Positions 22,651 to 34,575 of a DNA stretch of 64,000 nucleotides are shown here, one piece after another. A program made the translations under genes and the position numbers. The DNA comes from Acanthosoma haemorrhoidale. Its lineage: Eukaryota; Arthropoda; Insecta; Hemiptera; Acanthosomatidae. The notes under the pieces were generated by a model. That model saw only the letters and a program-made list of their open reading frames with translations. It did no database searches and was not told where the DNA came from. The DNA lies in NCBI GenBank assembly GCA_930367205.1, contig OV884014.1, forward strand, positions 111,117,138-111,181,137. The letters are read 5' to 3'. Numbering within the stretch: position 1 is the stretch's first letter; each line of letters begins with the position of its first letter.

Positions 22651-25015
22651 TTCATTTTTGAATTTTTCCAGAGGTATGAAACTTTAATATTTGGTGTATT
22701 ATGCTTACAAGTTAAAACTATCAATATTCATCACTCAGACTTTTGGACAAATGTATAGACTGCTTAATAAAAACATAAAAAAATCATGAAGTTTGAGGTA
22801 CAGACCAAACCTTTCAACATCAAACTAATTCAAACATTAAATGTCCTCAAAACTTATCCTGTCTTATCCTGAGCGTCTGCGGCTCTCTTGCCTTGTTACT
22901 GGGAACCTCGTGGCTAGATTTTGTATCATCGTTGGTATTAGGGTGAACTTTACATATTCAGTGAGCGGAATTGTGTACAAAGTAGTAATTAGCTCTTAAA
23001 AACTACAGTTAGTAATACTGGATAGTAAAATTTGGCATACTATTTTATACAATAAATACTGTGTGTATTTTTCGGAACGGACAGAGAAATAGGATGAGAT
23101 AGAAAGAGAAAGATGAGACGAGAGTTCTGCAAGGACAGAATAGACCGTTGCGCAGCCACTACCGCGCATGTAACCTACTCCACTCTGCGACCTGCTCAGT
23201 CGGCTGCCTGCCCAACAGGTGGATGGTTTAACCAGTGTTTGTGCTTCACAATACCTTGCTGTTGTTTTATACAGACGTGTTCGCTACTGTCTGACTATCC
23301 GTTCCTTTAGTTAAATATATATATCCGAATCTATTCGAGTCAGTGTGCTTCAGTTTGTTTGCTGTGAAACGGAACACTTTTGGATCAATTTATAGGCAAG
23401 TATATACCATACTTACCATAGTAGTTATTAAGGTTTTTCTTTGTGTTCGAAGTGTTAGTTTTCCATGATGTCAATTTTCTCAATAGCAAACTGAAATTAC
23501 TGCGTGGAAAATTCAATTTTCGAACGTTCGTTTATTGCTTTTTTATTCCTCTAGTATAATTAAAATTATTTGTGTCATAATACATCACTTAAAAACTCTG
23601 GATCAAGTCTTAAAGGCTTATATAGATTAAATAAACAAGAATAAATGCTAAAAGTAACTTGTCAAAAAATTATTTCCCCATCAGGGCAATTCTTAGATCG
23701 AATACTTTTTTATTTTTTCATGTCTGGACCTACATTTTTTGTCTTTGCCAAAAAAAATTTCCTATACTTAAGTCTATTGTGATTAATACTGATACTATGA
23801 GGAACTACTTTTAATAAGAAGAAAGTGTTATTTCAATGCGAACTCTTCAGAAGGTTTTCGGTAAACATATATTTAAGTTCTATTAATTCACAATATTGCA
23901 TAATTTTATTGTCTCAGGTGACACATCAGACATCAATGGGTTAGATATAGTTAGAATTAATACAATTATTCCATATAATCATTGTTCTTCAATTGTCCAG
24001 GTGAAACATTTTTAAATATTTGTATGAATTATGCATTATATATAGTATTTTGATTTAATTATTATAAAATACACAGGTACGGTTTAGAAAAAACAATGGG
24101 AAACGTTCAATTTGTAGCTAGCTAAACTTAAGGTGAATATTATTATAATGTTTTTTAACAGTTCAAGTTCTGGGTTCGGCCATATTGCTCCTCGTTAGTC
24201 GGCTAATGTAATCAGTACAGTCAACTCAATTAAACGTCAAAGCCTTCTAGATATGATTTTAACCAAATTTTCCATGGAGGTTTATAAAAAAATTTTAAAA
24301 AAAATAAGAGAAAGTATTATTCTTAACAATTTATTTTTCCCAAAAAATATAAAAATAAGAAGAATGTTGGTTATCTACTACTACTTAATATTAATATACA
24401 AATTATTAAATCGATTATCTTTATCGATCTGTCTATCCAGAATCGTTTTATTCTGCTAAAAATTAACACGCAGAAAGCGCATATGACCTTAGGATGTTTA
24501 GCTCCTTAAAATATTGTATGGCTTGTGTCTTTACCTATTCCTATAAAAGTAAATTTTAAACTCTGAAGATATTTTAATTACGGTTACTTTTAATTTGATT
24601 AGCAAGCTTTTGCAATTTAAACAATTCTACTATTGGGGGGGGGGGCAATACTGTCAATGAATTTATTGGCCTTATATTTATTTACCCGTAGGCTTTTGTC
24701 CCTTGTGTAACTTTATTTAGGTATGTCGTTGAAAACATGATTATTCCTCCACAAATTCAACTTAAACCATTGAGTTCAATATATTGAATGATGATTTCAT
24801 TTTTTTTTTTTTTTACATTGACTTATTTTAGAAATAATGTTTTATTATTATCATTTTTATTATAATTCGCGTTTTATTGCGATATTATTGCTTGCTAATT
24901 TTATTTATGTTTGATATGTTTAATATACTCCAGAGAGGTATATTTTTAATAACCATTTTTAGCGACATTCAAAATTGAGGTTTTTATAGGTGTAAGAGGT
25001 TTTTTTTAAATAGTC
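22651..25015. other. AT-rich sequence without recognised genes
   Basis: A GC-richer patch with short open frames lies at 23113-23310. The frame is rich in Cys and Thr, has no homology I recognise and no good splice context. A short G-run lies at about 24637-24645. Otherwise I see nothing. Confidence 0.4.
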
Positions 25016-25145
25016 CTCCATGCATGAAAAAGACTCTGGCATGAGGAGGACTCGAACCCGGGAACTCCTCAATACCTACCCTGCTTCGAGAATTCTCTTT
25101 GGCCGACCAAATTGTCGCAAAGTCTATACGCTATAACATACCCGA
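25015..25145 (-). repeat. tRNA-like sequence, probable SINE head
   Basis: The minus strand carries an exact B-box, GGTTCGAGTCC, in a T-arm-like context, with an A-box-like TTTGGTCGGCCAAAGAG upstream of it (about 25110-25094). The spacing is longer than in a normal tRNA and the anticodon arm does not fold well by eye, so a tRNA-derived SINE or tRNA pseudogene is likelier than a functional tRNA. Confidence 0.35.
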
Positions 25146-25779
25146 TCGGCGCAATGGGCTGGGAACTGACTGTGTTGTTACCCCAAGAGCTAATTAGCCA
25201 GTGTTAACGCATTACAAGAAAATATTCGATATATTTTAATATATAGAACTTAAATAAGATATTGTAATAAAGAAGGCTAGATATTTTTTCGAGTCTTGTC
25301 TTGCTAGTATTCCTTTTTTAGACTGTTTATTGTTAATAATCATAAACAATAATGACGATCAATAAAAAGTAAAATCTGACAATTTTTCTCTCATCCAGCT
25401 CTCATAGAAATTTAACCTATTATTTTTTTTATCGTCTATTTAAATGGAAGGATTTTGTGTTGTCTGTATGATTGCGACTAAGCATGATGTAACAGGTTTA
25501 CTTTTTGGAAATTGCTTAAGCCTGGCTCAGGTAGTGTGCAACAACAGAACCAAGTTGAAAGCAATGGCTTTTATTGTTGTAGTTATCACACATGTCTGCG
25601 TGAAAAATAATGTCAGGAAGGCAATTAATCAATTCATAATTGATTCAATATTTCAGGGAATATATTTTATTCTATTACATTTATATTTATTCGTTTTTTC
25701 ATCATCACTGGCAAGTTATATTTCGTCCTCAGAATGGAAACTTTTATCGAAACTTTTTTTAAATTCCAAATCTATCGTT

Positions 25780-26470
25780 TGTCGAGTTTTTGTTAAATGT
25801 TCTCATTCATACCATATTTACAATTTTCGTACAAATCATACAAACAGCCCAGAGGCCTCCCAAATCCGTCATGTCATCTCTCTCGCATGCGAAAGAGGAA
25901 GCGGAGTCTTGGGAAGTCCCCCACGCTCCTCCATCAGCCGGATACGAGCCAGCAGAGGCTGACCAAGAGCGCGAGAGATGATTGGAGAAACTGGCCATTG
26001 CCAGGACTGTCACGCGATTATAGCAGGTCACGAGGCCACTGCCGTTTTAGTCTCCGAGGAGGATTATAGGGATGAGTGGCGCAGTGCAATGACTGTGCTA
26101 GGGAATTAAGGTGGTTGGATAGGTTACTATGAAATTTCATAAACTTGGAAGGGATGAGTTCGAGAATGTAGGGTATATTAAGATCGTTATGAAGGGTTTT
26201 GTTGCTGACGTAATAAGGGGCATTTACTATTGTTCTCAGGACCTTTGATTGAAAGGATTGGATACGGTTGATGTTCGACTTTTTTGCTGTCCCCCATAGC
26301 TCTATTCCGTATGTCCAGATTGGCTTAAGTATAACTTTGTGAATTAGTAATTTGTTTTCTATTGAGAGATGGGATGTCCTTCCAAGTAGTCTGTACAGTT
26401 GTACAGTCGGGTTCCAGGTCAGCCGATTGTCGAGATGGAAGCCTAAGTACCGTACTAACTCTGTACGTAT
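25780..26470 (-). mobile_element. Jockey-like non-LTR retrotransposon, 3' end (family J, copy 1)
   Basis: Minus-strand translation from about 26460 gives RYLGFHLDNRLTWNP, then after a short deletion LLGRTSHLSIENKLLI, KPIWTYGIELWGTAKKSNI, NAPYYVSNKTLHNDLNIP and RRLKRQWPRDLL. This is the region after the reverse transcriptase domain in Jockey-clade ORF2. The 3' UTR, with its conserved CCTCCCTCGCATG-type block, runs to about 25780. It is 5'-truncated. The same tail recurs at 28137, 33770, 34370, 44660 and 53450. Confidence 0.8.
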
Positions 26471-28130
26471 TTATATATATCCTTCGATTAATATTTTATT
26501 CATAGTCATGAGAAATGTTGTTAGTCTTTTCTTTTTATCTTAGATGCATTGCATATGTTAGTATACCAAATAAATTTATTTCAATAATTTTAATCTTCTA
26601 TATCACATTTACGATTTAGGATTTAAAAGCTATTTGCGAGTTTTGTCACGCCGACCATATCATCGCATTTGGCAAACCCCGGCTATTTCTGTATCTACAC
26701 AGGTGCATCGCTTAATAACTGCAAAGTTTTGCAACTTGGCAGCAACAGGAAAGGGTCCATGCGTCACAAACAGTTACCGCTGCCGACTTAATAAGTAGCT
26801 TACAACACTAACATGCAGAAGGTCGTTGACACAACATGTTACTTGTCTTCAGGATCGATGGATAGGAAGTGCTTAACCCATCATTTCTGGACCGGAGCTA
26901 TAAAGTCACGGACAATAGACAGATAAATAAATATATATTTTTTATTATACGATTTTGTAACGCATAGAAATACATATACAAATTCTAGAACTATCGTGGT
27001 CTATAATAAGGAACGATCTGATTCTCAAAACAATTATAATTATGATTATCACAGCACATCTAGGTACTGTCATGCGAAATTAAATACATGTTTTTCATAC
27101 TGCAATAAGGTTCAACCATACTTATGCATCAGATTGATTATAACTAAACACATACAAAAAATATTCATGCTTATGAAGACAATATCAATTCTACCAAAAC
27201 ATATGCAAGAAATGGACGTTTGGGACGACTTTACATGCTGCTTAAACTGTAATTTATTTTTTTTAAAGCAAGCTTCATAAATACTAACATTTTTAAAACC
27301 TATCAGGGTGGTTTAGAAGTGTGAGTGCCTAATTTTCAAACATTCAAATTTCTATACAGGCAACGCTCCCTGTCTTTTTTGGTCTTGTATTCTCAAAATT
27401 TAGCGAATCCCGTCAAAAATAATCAGCACGTCCTCAAATGTTATAGTCAACTCCTCCAGGTAAATAGGTAGAGTATGCCATGGGATTCTTGTAATGGGCT
27501 CATCATCACATAGCGAGAAACGGTCGGAGAGTGAGGTGGGGGGAACTTTTCCATCCAGCTAAATTTGTAGTTGTCCAGATTTCGTTGGTACATGTTGGTT
27601 ATATTAACGTGAACTGAACACATAGAGCGAGTGGGATTGTCTGAATCAGCTCTTAAAGACTACAATTATTTATTGTTGATAAGCATATTGTTATCCAACG
27701 TTCACCTGTCTTCATTATCACTGCCGTAAAATAGTGACAATACGGAGACGAATAAACTAAAAATATATATGTAAAGTATAAACTATTATAAAAGTTTGCG
27801 CCTACCTGCTTATCCGACGTAGCGAAATTGTAGCCGCTCAAATAGGTAAGAATTAAATCTGTTTTATTGTCGCCACATTAGATCGTTTTATTTTTTGTAA
27901 GTTCTTTATTTTTAAAATTACAATTTGCTTATCCAGCATTTACGATCATGACTTATTTGTTCGCAAGGCCACATCCACTGAAGAGGACTGTATGGTTGAT
28001 TGCTTCTCCATAAGGAGGATTTGGATTTGCGGATAATTTTTCATGGTATTAAGTAAATCTTGAAGATCAAAGGCAAGGATATTATTGTGAAGGGATGGGC
28101 TTGTGGTGTAAAAGGTAGGTAGTTCTGAGA
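26471..28130. other. Sequence without recognised genes
   Basis: Mixed AT-rich DNA. Short open frames (such as 26996-27280) have no recognisable motifs and no supporting splice or start context. I see nothing else. Confidence 0.35.
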
Positions 28131-28136
28131 ACTTTT

Positions 28137-28755
28137 GATTGGAATGTTTGAAGATTTGGTTGTACCTCACACTTCTAGTCCAAATTGGTTTGGACGTACG
28201 GAATAGAGCTACAAGGGACAGCAAAGAAGTCGAACATCAAGCGTATCCAATCCTTCCAATCAAAAGTCCTGAGAATAATAGTAAATGCCCCTTATTACGT
28301 CAGCAACAAAAACCTCCATAACAATCTTAATATACCCTACATTCTCGAACTCATCCCTTCCAAGCTCATGAAATTCCATTGTAACATATCCAACCACCCT
28401 AATCCCGTCATTACACTGCGCTACACATCCCTGTAATCCTCTTTGGAGACTAAAACGGTAGTGGCCTCGTGACCTGCTATAAATACGCGACAGTGGGAGT
28501 CCTGGCCAGTTTCTTCATGTCCTGAGCGTCTGTGGCTCTCGCCTTTTGGCCAGCCTTCACTGGCTCATATCCAGTGACACGGCTGATGGCGAGATTCGTG
28601 GGAGACTTACTAAGACTCCGCTTCCTCTTTCACATGCGAGGGAGGTGACAACGATATGGATTTGGGTGTAACTGGGCTGTTTGTGAATACTGTATGAATG
28701 AGAATATTTCTCATTGGCCAATAAGGCAGATTGTAATTTTACGACAATAAACATT
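28137..28755 (+). mobile_element. Jockey-like element, 3' end (family J, copy 2)
   Basis: Plus-strand frames give YGIELQGTAKKSNIKRIQSF, NAPYYVSNKNLHNNLNIPYI and HPNPVITLRYTSL, then the family 3' UTR ending near AAGGCAGATTGTAATTTTAC and an AATAAA. It has a frameshift near the 5' side and is truncated at about 28137. Confidence 0.8.
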
Positions 28756-29404
28756 TGTAAATTATTATCATTTACAAAACCGTAGCGATGTTGTGAAATG
28801 CGTCAAACGTATTGATCTATATCAGCTGTATTATTCGCTGTTGCACCATCGAACATTCATCAAATTTCACCGATACGAAATGCCTCTGTTACGTGAGTCG
28901 CTATTAATCAAATCTGCATAATTGCCACCGGCCGGGCTCGCTGCGAAAACAGCTCAAAAGGGTGCCATTAAAGACCGCAAACGCACGGACGGACCGGGCC
29001 GGGTTTACGTAAGCTGTAGGCGATGTCCCAGATACGGACTCAGCATTCCTGGGGGTGACCTTGCCGCCTCCCGAGGACCTGTTCCATCCACCTCTTCCGT
29101 GGACATTATTTCAACCGTGCTTTCTCGTCGGACGCTCTTGATTCGGACAGCTGTTCGGTCGGCTAAGGAGAGTCAGGTTGGGTTTAACGACAAAGAGGTG
29201 TTTGAGGTAAATCTTCAGATGTTAGTGTGAAGGGTTTAAGTTTAAGTGAGCTCAAGCGTTTATTCGGAGATCGGATTGGGTGTTTGATGAAAAAGAGATG
29301 TCAAGTTTTCATCAACTTTATTTATGAGCAATGTTAATTACATTTGCTAAAACTAAAAAAAAAAAAAAATTGCTTCGACAGAATAAAATAAATTCATGAA
29401 GAAG
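28756..29404. other. GC-rich open segment and flanks, unassigned
   Basis: About 28922-29230 is clearly GC-richer than its surroundings and open for 102 codons on the plus strand, but the first codon is not ATG. A possible donor (TTTGAG then GTAAAT) lies near 29208. It could be an exon or the 5' part of a retroelement. I recognise no domain. Confidence 0.25.
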
Positions 29405-29700
29405 CAAGCCCCTTCTACTGTATACCTGCCTCCTGACTTCATGGAAGTCACTGATGGTCCCTGTTATTTTTAAGTAAGCAACCGCATCCCTCCAAGACCT
29501 CCCTACTTCCCAGAATCTTATCCTTTTCATATACATTTATGTCTCAGCTCAGCCCCAGACCCCACTCGTCCCTAGACCTTCCACCCAGTATGTAGTAACA
29601 TAACTCTTAATATTTGTATATACCAGTGTTTTGATTGTACTTCATAATAAAGCTTTTCTTTCTTTTCTTTTAAAAGACTCACCTCTACACATATTATTAT
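29405..29700. repeat. Block R, partial copy 3
   Basis: It matches 1870-2160 and 21795-22070, starting at GTATACCTGCCTCCTGACTT and ending after AATAAAGCTTTTC. It lacks the Tc1-coding start present in the other two copies. Confidence 0.7.
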
Positions 29701-30209
29701 ACTTACTGTAGCTAAAAAAAAAAGGAATTAATTTAATTTTAGTATTTATCAATAAAACTTAGCATTTGAACTAAAAACAAGGAGAGTTTGTCCAAAGAGA
29801 ATCCATATTGACAAAACCATCACTCATGGAAGGGATCATTTGTTAGTGCCCTTGACTTGAGGGTATTGGGTAGGGATGACCCGGATTCGAGTTTCATTCG
29901 CTGTTTATTATTAATAAATTAAGTTTAGTTTTTCTTTGTATTAGGATCAGCCTCTCTTCTGGGGCCTAAATTGCTTGAGGTGTACTAGCGGCTTGAAGCA
30001 AGGGCCTTGATGTGGCTGCGCTAATTTCCGACAGGCGGAAAACAAGTTTTTACACGTTCGTTTTTGCTCATTCAAGGCAACAGCGGTTCGTAGCCATAGG
30101 TGTTAGGCCAAATGGCTCAGACGAGGAAGTGAAAGTTGTTGCCATTTTTAGCCTAGCATATTGTTATCAGCTCGTTTTAAATAAGCCATTACATAGCCAG
30201 GTGTAGAGA
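29701..30209. other. Unassigned sequence with a tRNA-like patch
   Basis: About 29840-29905 carries a GGATTCGAGTTTC B-box-like block preceded by a TTAGTGCCCTTGACTTGAGG segment, reminiscent of a tRNA-derived SINE. A 64-codon open frame at 30012-30206 lacks an ATG start and has no recognised domain. Confidence 0.25.
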
Positions 30210-30546
30210 GAAAAAAATATTTATTCATATTATTAACTTTGTAAAATATTAGCCAAATGTTTAGCACAAGTATAACAGTAATAATTCCTAGGTTTAACAA
30301 ACTATTGGCTCAATAGGAAAGTGTTGGAATAGGAGGGTTAAAAGTAAGTAAAGGTGAATCCCAGTGGATGTTAAGAGGAAGAGAATTCTAGAGAGCGATC
30401 AAAAGGATTGGTTGAATTGTGCAGTAAAGAACGGAAAGACTAGGCCATTTTAAATCCATTGTTAAGTGATTGAATAGTTTGTAAAAGTAACGAACCAAGG
30501 AAGTATTGTCCATGGAACGAGGAGAGGTGATGGGTTTTATTTTATT
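30210..30546 (-). mobile_element. Non-LTR 3' remnant (family K, copy)
   Basis: A GTTTGTAAAAG...GAACCAAGGAAGTATTGTC block matches the family K remnant at 55340-55390 (GTTTGTAAAAGGAATGAACC). The translated C-terminal part is badly decayed. The mariner at 30549 cuts its upstream end. Confidence 0.4.
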
Positions 30547-30548
30547 TA

Positions 30549-31462
30549 GGTCGAGTCATAAGTTACTTCCGTTTTTTTTTTTTATCAAACATTTACTTTT
30601 CTCTCATTAAATAACAAAATCATAATAATTTTGACGAGTGCAGGACGCTTTTCATGGAGTTTCTCTTGCACTCTTTGCAACTGCTGAACGTATCTATCCG
30701 CAGTAATCGTTAAATTTGTCTTCAACAACTCGTGGTGAATTATTCCTTGACAATCCCACCGTACACACAATAAAATCTTTTTGCCATGGATGTTTGCTTT
30801 CGGATCTGGTAGGGGTGGTTGATCCTTACCAAGTCACTGTCTTTTGCGGACTATATTGTCATAGGTAACCCATTTGTCATCGCCTGTTACAATCCTGTTT
30901 AAAAAAGGCTCAATTTTTACCCGTGAGGGCAGACTTGTGGCGATTGACTTGCGATCTTTATTCCGTTCACTGAGGTTGTGAGGTAACTACACTCCTAACT
31001 TGCTGACTTTCTGCTATACCTCTTGTTGATTGACGTGGATTTTGCTCCAATATCGCCTTTAAAAGGTTGTCGTCAAAGTTCGAAGGACGTCCCACCCTCG
31101 GTTCGTCTTTTAAGGTCGTATCCCCAGAACGGAATTTTATAAACTAATTTCTAACTGCCCGATCAGTTATTAGTCCTTCACCATATACACTGCATATTTT
31201 TTCAGCTGTCGCCCTAGCACTATTGCCTTGTTTAAATTCCTATAGCATTACATGACGAATATGTACTTTTTGACTCTCCATTTCAGAGAATAAAAAAAAA
31301 CAGTTTAACGTCACGTGTATCAGACAAAACAGTTGACAAAAGACTAGCTGAAGCCTCGTCTATATAGAGAAAACAAAAACTTGTTGTCATGGTAACTCAT
31401 AGCGGGTAGATACGAACAATAGATTCTACTTAGCTGCATCGGAAGTTACTTATGACTCGACC
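30549..31462 (-). mobile_element. Mariner element, decayed (914 bp)
   Basis: Terminal inverted repeats AGGTCGAGTCATAAGTTACT (left, one base in from the edge) and its near-copy at the right end are visible, with TA at the left and TG at the right. The minus-strand transposase starts at ATG 31281 (MESQKVHIRHVML) and shows the N-terminal helix-turn-helix region, DEPRVGRPSNFDDNLLKAIL, then FLNRIVTGDDKWVTYDN (first catalytic Asp) and VRWDCQGIIHHELL, TITADRYVQQLQ and EKRPALV. It stops there; the second and third catalytic regions are gone. At least two in-frame stops interrupt the N-terminal half. Confidence 0.9.
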
Positions 31463-31704
31463 TGATATTTTAATTTTACAAATTCAGAGTTTCCATGTTC
31501 TACAGCCGTTTCATTAAGTCCGGCTTCGACGCCATGCTTTTTAAACGCTAAACATTCAAAGCCGTTACTTAATTGTGCCTGATTCACACTTAAATAGGAT
31601 TTTATCTGCTTGTGGACGGGGTTTGAACCGTTCAGAGACAAAGCAATGTGTAGATTTCTGAAGGCTGTCGTTACATCGTCCATGAACTTTAACGCTGCTT
31701 CGGT
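31463..31704 (-). CDS. Possible host exon abutting the mariner
   Basis: The minus-strand frame from about 31703 (upstream AG at the GAAG/CAGCG junction) runs ...LKFMDDVTTAFRNLHIALSL, then QIKSYLSVNQAQLSNGFECL and FKKHGVEAGLNE, and continues into the mariner end. Composition is protein-like and balanced. A possible donor, GAATTT then GTAAAA, lies a few codons before the mariner. I do not recognise the family. It may be an exon of a host gene or part of another element. Nothing on the other side of the mariner continues it. Confidence 0.35.
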
Positions 31705-32329
31705 TAGGCAAGGTCACACTTGACTGGCCGTGCTCGTGCCTTGGTCTGAGTCGGTTGTCTGTTACATCCAGTTGGCAATAAATGGATAAGTATCACCGCT
31801 GAGATTATCAACAGGAAATAGTCACGGTGTATTTTCTAAATGTCTGTCAGCTTCCTGATTCGTTTAGAAACCGCCGTTTTGCCGATTCTAGAGAAGTCAA
31901 TCAATCTTTCATCAAAAGTGAAGTTTCTCGTCCGTTTTATTTTTTTTTTATTTTGTCGGTTTTAATCCACATCACACACAAGCACACACACCATTGAAAT
32001 CCACCGTGGGCTCACCGCAGCATTTCTACTAGAAAAGAGCGACTTGTTCGTATTCATCGTTCCGAACCCTCCAGTGTGGTTACGTTTTGTGGCGTTGATT
32101 TCGCGTATATCGTTTGACCTTATAGGAAAGAGTTTAGTCCTATGTGGCACTTTCCCTGGTGAGAGTTTACTTATTTCTCGGCAGATGTTCTACTCAACAA
32201 TAGAACTAACTATTTCAGAAAAGTATATTGCGATATCAGTGGATAACTAGGCTTGTCACCAACCAAACTTTTCTACTCATTAAATAAAATTTTAATGACA
32301 GATATAAAGATTTATTGTAAGTAACGTCC
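31705..32329. other. Sequence without recognised genes
   Basis: Open frames at 31962-32250 on both strands lack motifs I recognise. A short CACACACA run lies near 31973. Confidence 0.3.
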
Positions 32330-32766
32330 TCCGGACCTCCATTTTAGTAACCATTTTATGAAGAAGTTGAAACAGACGCACACGAAGTCTTACCGGCACG
32401 CATTTATTGACTTCCCCCAATCTATCACTGCGTCTCAAGCTACTGATCTACAAGAGTGTACTCAGGCCTACTCTGCTGTATGGTGCATCGCTTTTTCGTT
32501 ATCTGACGTATACGACAGCTCGGCGACTCCAACAATTTCAAAACGGTATACTGATGAAAGTGGTCAGAGGTACTTCATTCGAGCTGCGGGGTAACAGTGA
32601 GCTTCACGAGATCTTTGAGCTGCCTACGGTGGATGAATTCATCCAGCGTAGACATATCAAATTTCTCGACTCATTACAATATCTAACAAACCCGGTGTTT
32701 AACACTATAACCCCCGCTCCGTTCTCTTATCGATGGCAGGACGCTGTCGCGGCTGGAACACTTTAG
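32330..32766 (+). pseudogene. Non-LTR retrotransposon ORF2 C-terminus (distinct Jockey-like family)
   Basis: The plus frame ending at 32766 reads SPNLSLRLKLLIYKSVLRPT, LLYGASLFRYLTYTTARRLQ, QNGILMKVVRGTSFELRGN, HEIFELPTVDEFIQRR and ends FSYRWQDAVAAGTL. The K-LLIYKSVLRP-L-YG pattern marks the segment after the reverse transcriptase domain of Jockey/I-type elements. It differs from family J. It is truncated at the 5' side. Confidence 0.7.
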
Positions 32767-33769
32767 TCTTAGGTTCTAGGTTAGGTTTTAGTTTGTAAGT
32801 TTTTCTCCCACATTTTTAAACTGAAGGTAAATCCCATCACCTAGCATTGTATTCATGTTATTTTCCTAATAACTTCAATCTGATTTTATGTAACCCAACC
32901 TCCTTCAAATGCATTTGCGCATAGCAGAATGAGGAGAAAAATTTGTCAATTATTTTGTTCATATTTTTCACATTGTATAATTTACAGGGGTTTAGGGGGG
33001 GGGGGACGCTCCAGGACGCTCCTCCGCCTGACTGTCACCACTGTCCCTAGAGCACCCGCGCCTCAGAGGTCTCCTACACCCATCCTTCAAATAGGTCCTT
33101 CCATACCACTTCACTCATACCAAATAATTTCTATTTATTTTCCATTTATTCCTTCATTTTTCAAATCTATTAGGTTGAAAATCCTTTTTTGCGCTCTGCA
33201 ATAAGAAAACATTCATTTTTTAATAAGTTAGTAATTGGTTGTTGACACATAATAAGAAGACAAGGGTATTATTTTTAGCATTGTCTAGGAATCGAATGTA
33301 CAAGAACGTGGTGCACGCAAAAACCTGGAAAACTGTCTTAGTTGAAGTTGTGAACACGTTTTTAACGATGGTTTTAATTTATCTTTGCTATTCTGGTTTA
33401 AAAAAAAATTGTTGTGTACAGATTATTTTTTAAAACGATATGCAAATATATGTTTGATAGCGATTAATTGAAAAAAACATAATCGTGTTTTTTGTGGGGT
33501 TGAGGTGAATTTTTTGGTCTATGTATTGGGAAATGTGTATGGGAAATATCAAGATCATTACATCATATGCATATATTGTGAGATGTATGGAGATGACTGG
33601 CATGAGGAAGTGACACGCTCTTAACAATGACGCTGTGTAAAAACTCAACAAAAACCTAAAACGTAACAACTCAGTAGACCCCGTGGAGGATCGACTGGAA
33701 CTTGATGACAATCAAACACCGGGCTTCGGAGGCTTGTACATGAATGAGATCATTGATCACTTTCAAACG
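32767..33769. other. Mostly unassigned sequence
   Basis: A G-run is at about 32996-33004. About 33660-33769 may hold more of the family J copy that follows, in a shifted frame. Nothing else recognised. Confidence 0.3.
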
Positions 33770-34330
33770 CCTGACCTGGAACCCACATACGAGGCTAAAA
33801 AGACAAGAACTAAACAGACGCTTTGGACAACTGTACAGACTACTTCAAAGGACATCCTATCTCTCAATAGAAAATAAATTACTAATCTACAAAGTTATAC
33901 TTAAGCCAATCTAGACGTAAGGAATAGATCTATGGGGGACAGCAAAAAAGTCGAACATCAAGCGTATCCAAACCTTTCAATCAAAAGTCCTGAAAACCCT
34001 TGGCAATGAAAAGTCCTGGCAATGGCCAGTTTCTCCAATCATGTCCTGAGCGTATGTGGCTCTCGCGCTCTGGGTCAGCCTCCACTGGCTCGTATCCAGT
34101 TCGGTCAGGTTCGGCTGACGAAGGAGCGTGGGGGGTCTTCCCCAGACTCCGCTTCCTTTTCGCATGCGAGGGAGGTGACAACCATGTGGATTTTTGAGGT
34201 CTCTGGGCTGTTTGTAAATACTACATGAATGAGCGAGTGAATGAAAATTGTAAATATGATATGAATGAAAACATTTATCACAATCACTTATTTCCCAAAG
34301 AGGCAGATTGTAATTTTATCGTTATAAAGT
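33770..34330 (+). mobile_element. Jockey-like element, 3' end (family J, copy 3)
   Basis: Plus frames give LTWNPH near 33777, then FGQLYRLLQRTSYLSIENKL and LWGTAKKSNIKRIQTFQSKV. An internal deletion near 33995 jumps to the 3' UTR, which ends at about 34320 with the AGGCAGATTGTAATTTTATC tail. Two stops occur in the YG region. Confidence 0.75.
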
Positions 34331-34369
34331 TGTTTTTTTATGATCACTTATTGCCCATATAGCAAAGAT

Positions 34370-34575
34370 TCTAATTATTCGAATAAAAAAAATTCTGCCT
34401 TTTATTGTGCAATAAGTAATTGTGATAAATATTCTCATTCATAATATATTTTCAATTCTTCATTCACTCGCTCATTCATACAGTATTTAAAAACAGCCCA
34501 GATACCTCCCTAATCCACATGGTGTGTCACCTGCCTTGGATGCGAAAGAGGAAGCGGACTCTCGGGAAATCTCTA
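34370..34575 (-). mobile_element. Jockey-like element, 3' UTR fragment (family J, copy 4)
   Basis: Only the 3' UTR block is present, inverted relative to copy 3 and placed tail-to-tail with it about 50 bases away. Confidence 0.6.

Noticed and set aside
25444..25962. 172-codon ORF, hydrophobic N-terminal part
   Set aside because: Its last third is the antisense of a Jockey-like 3' UTR and its start has no supporting context; probably a chance fusion.
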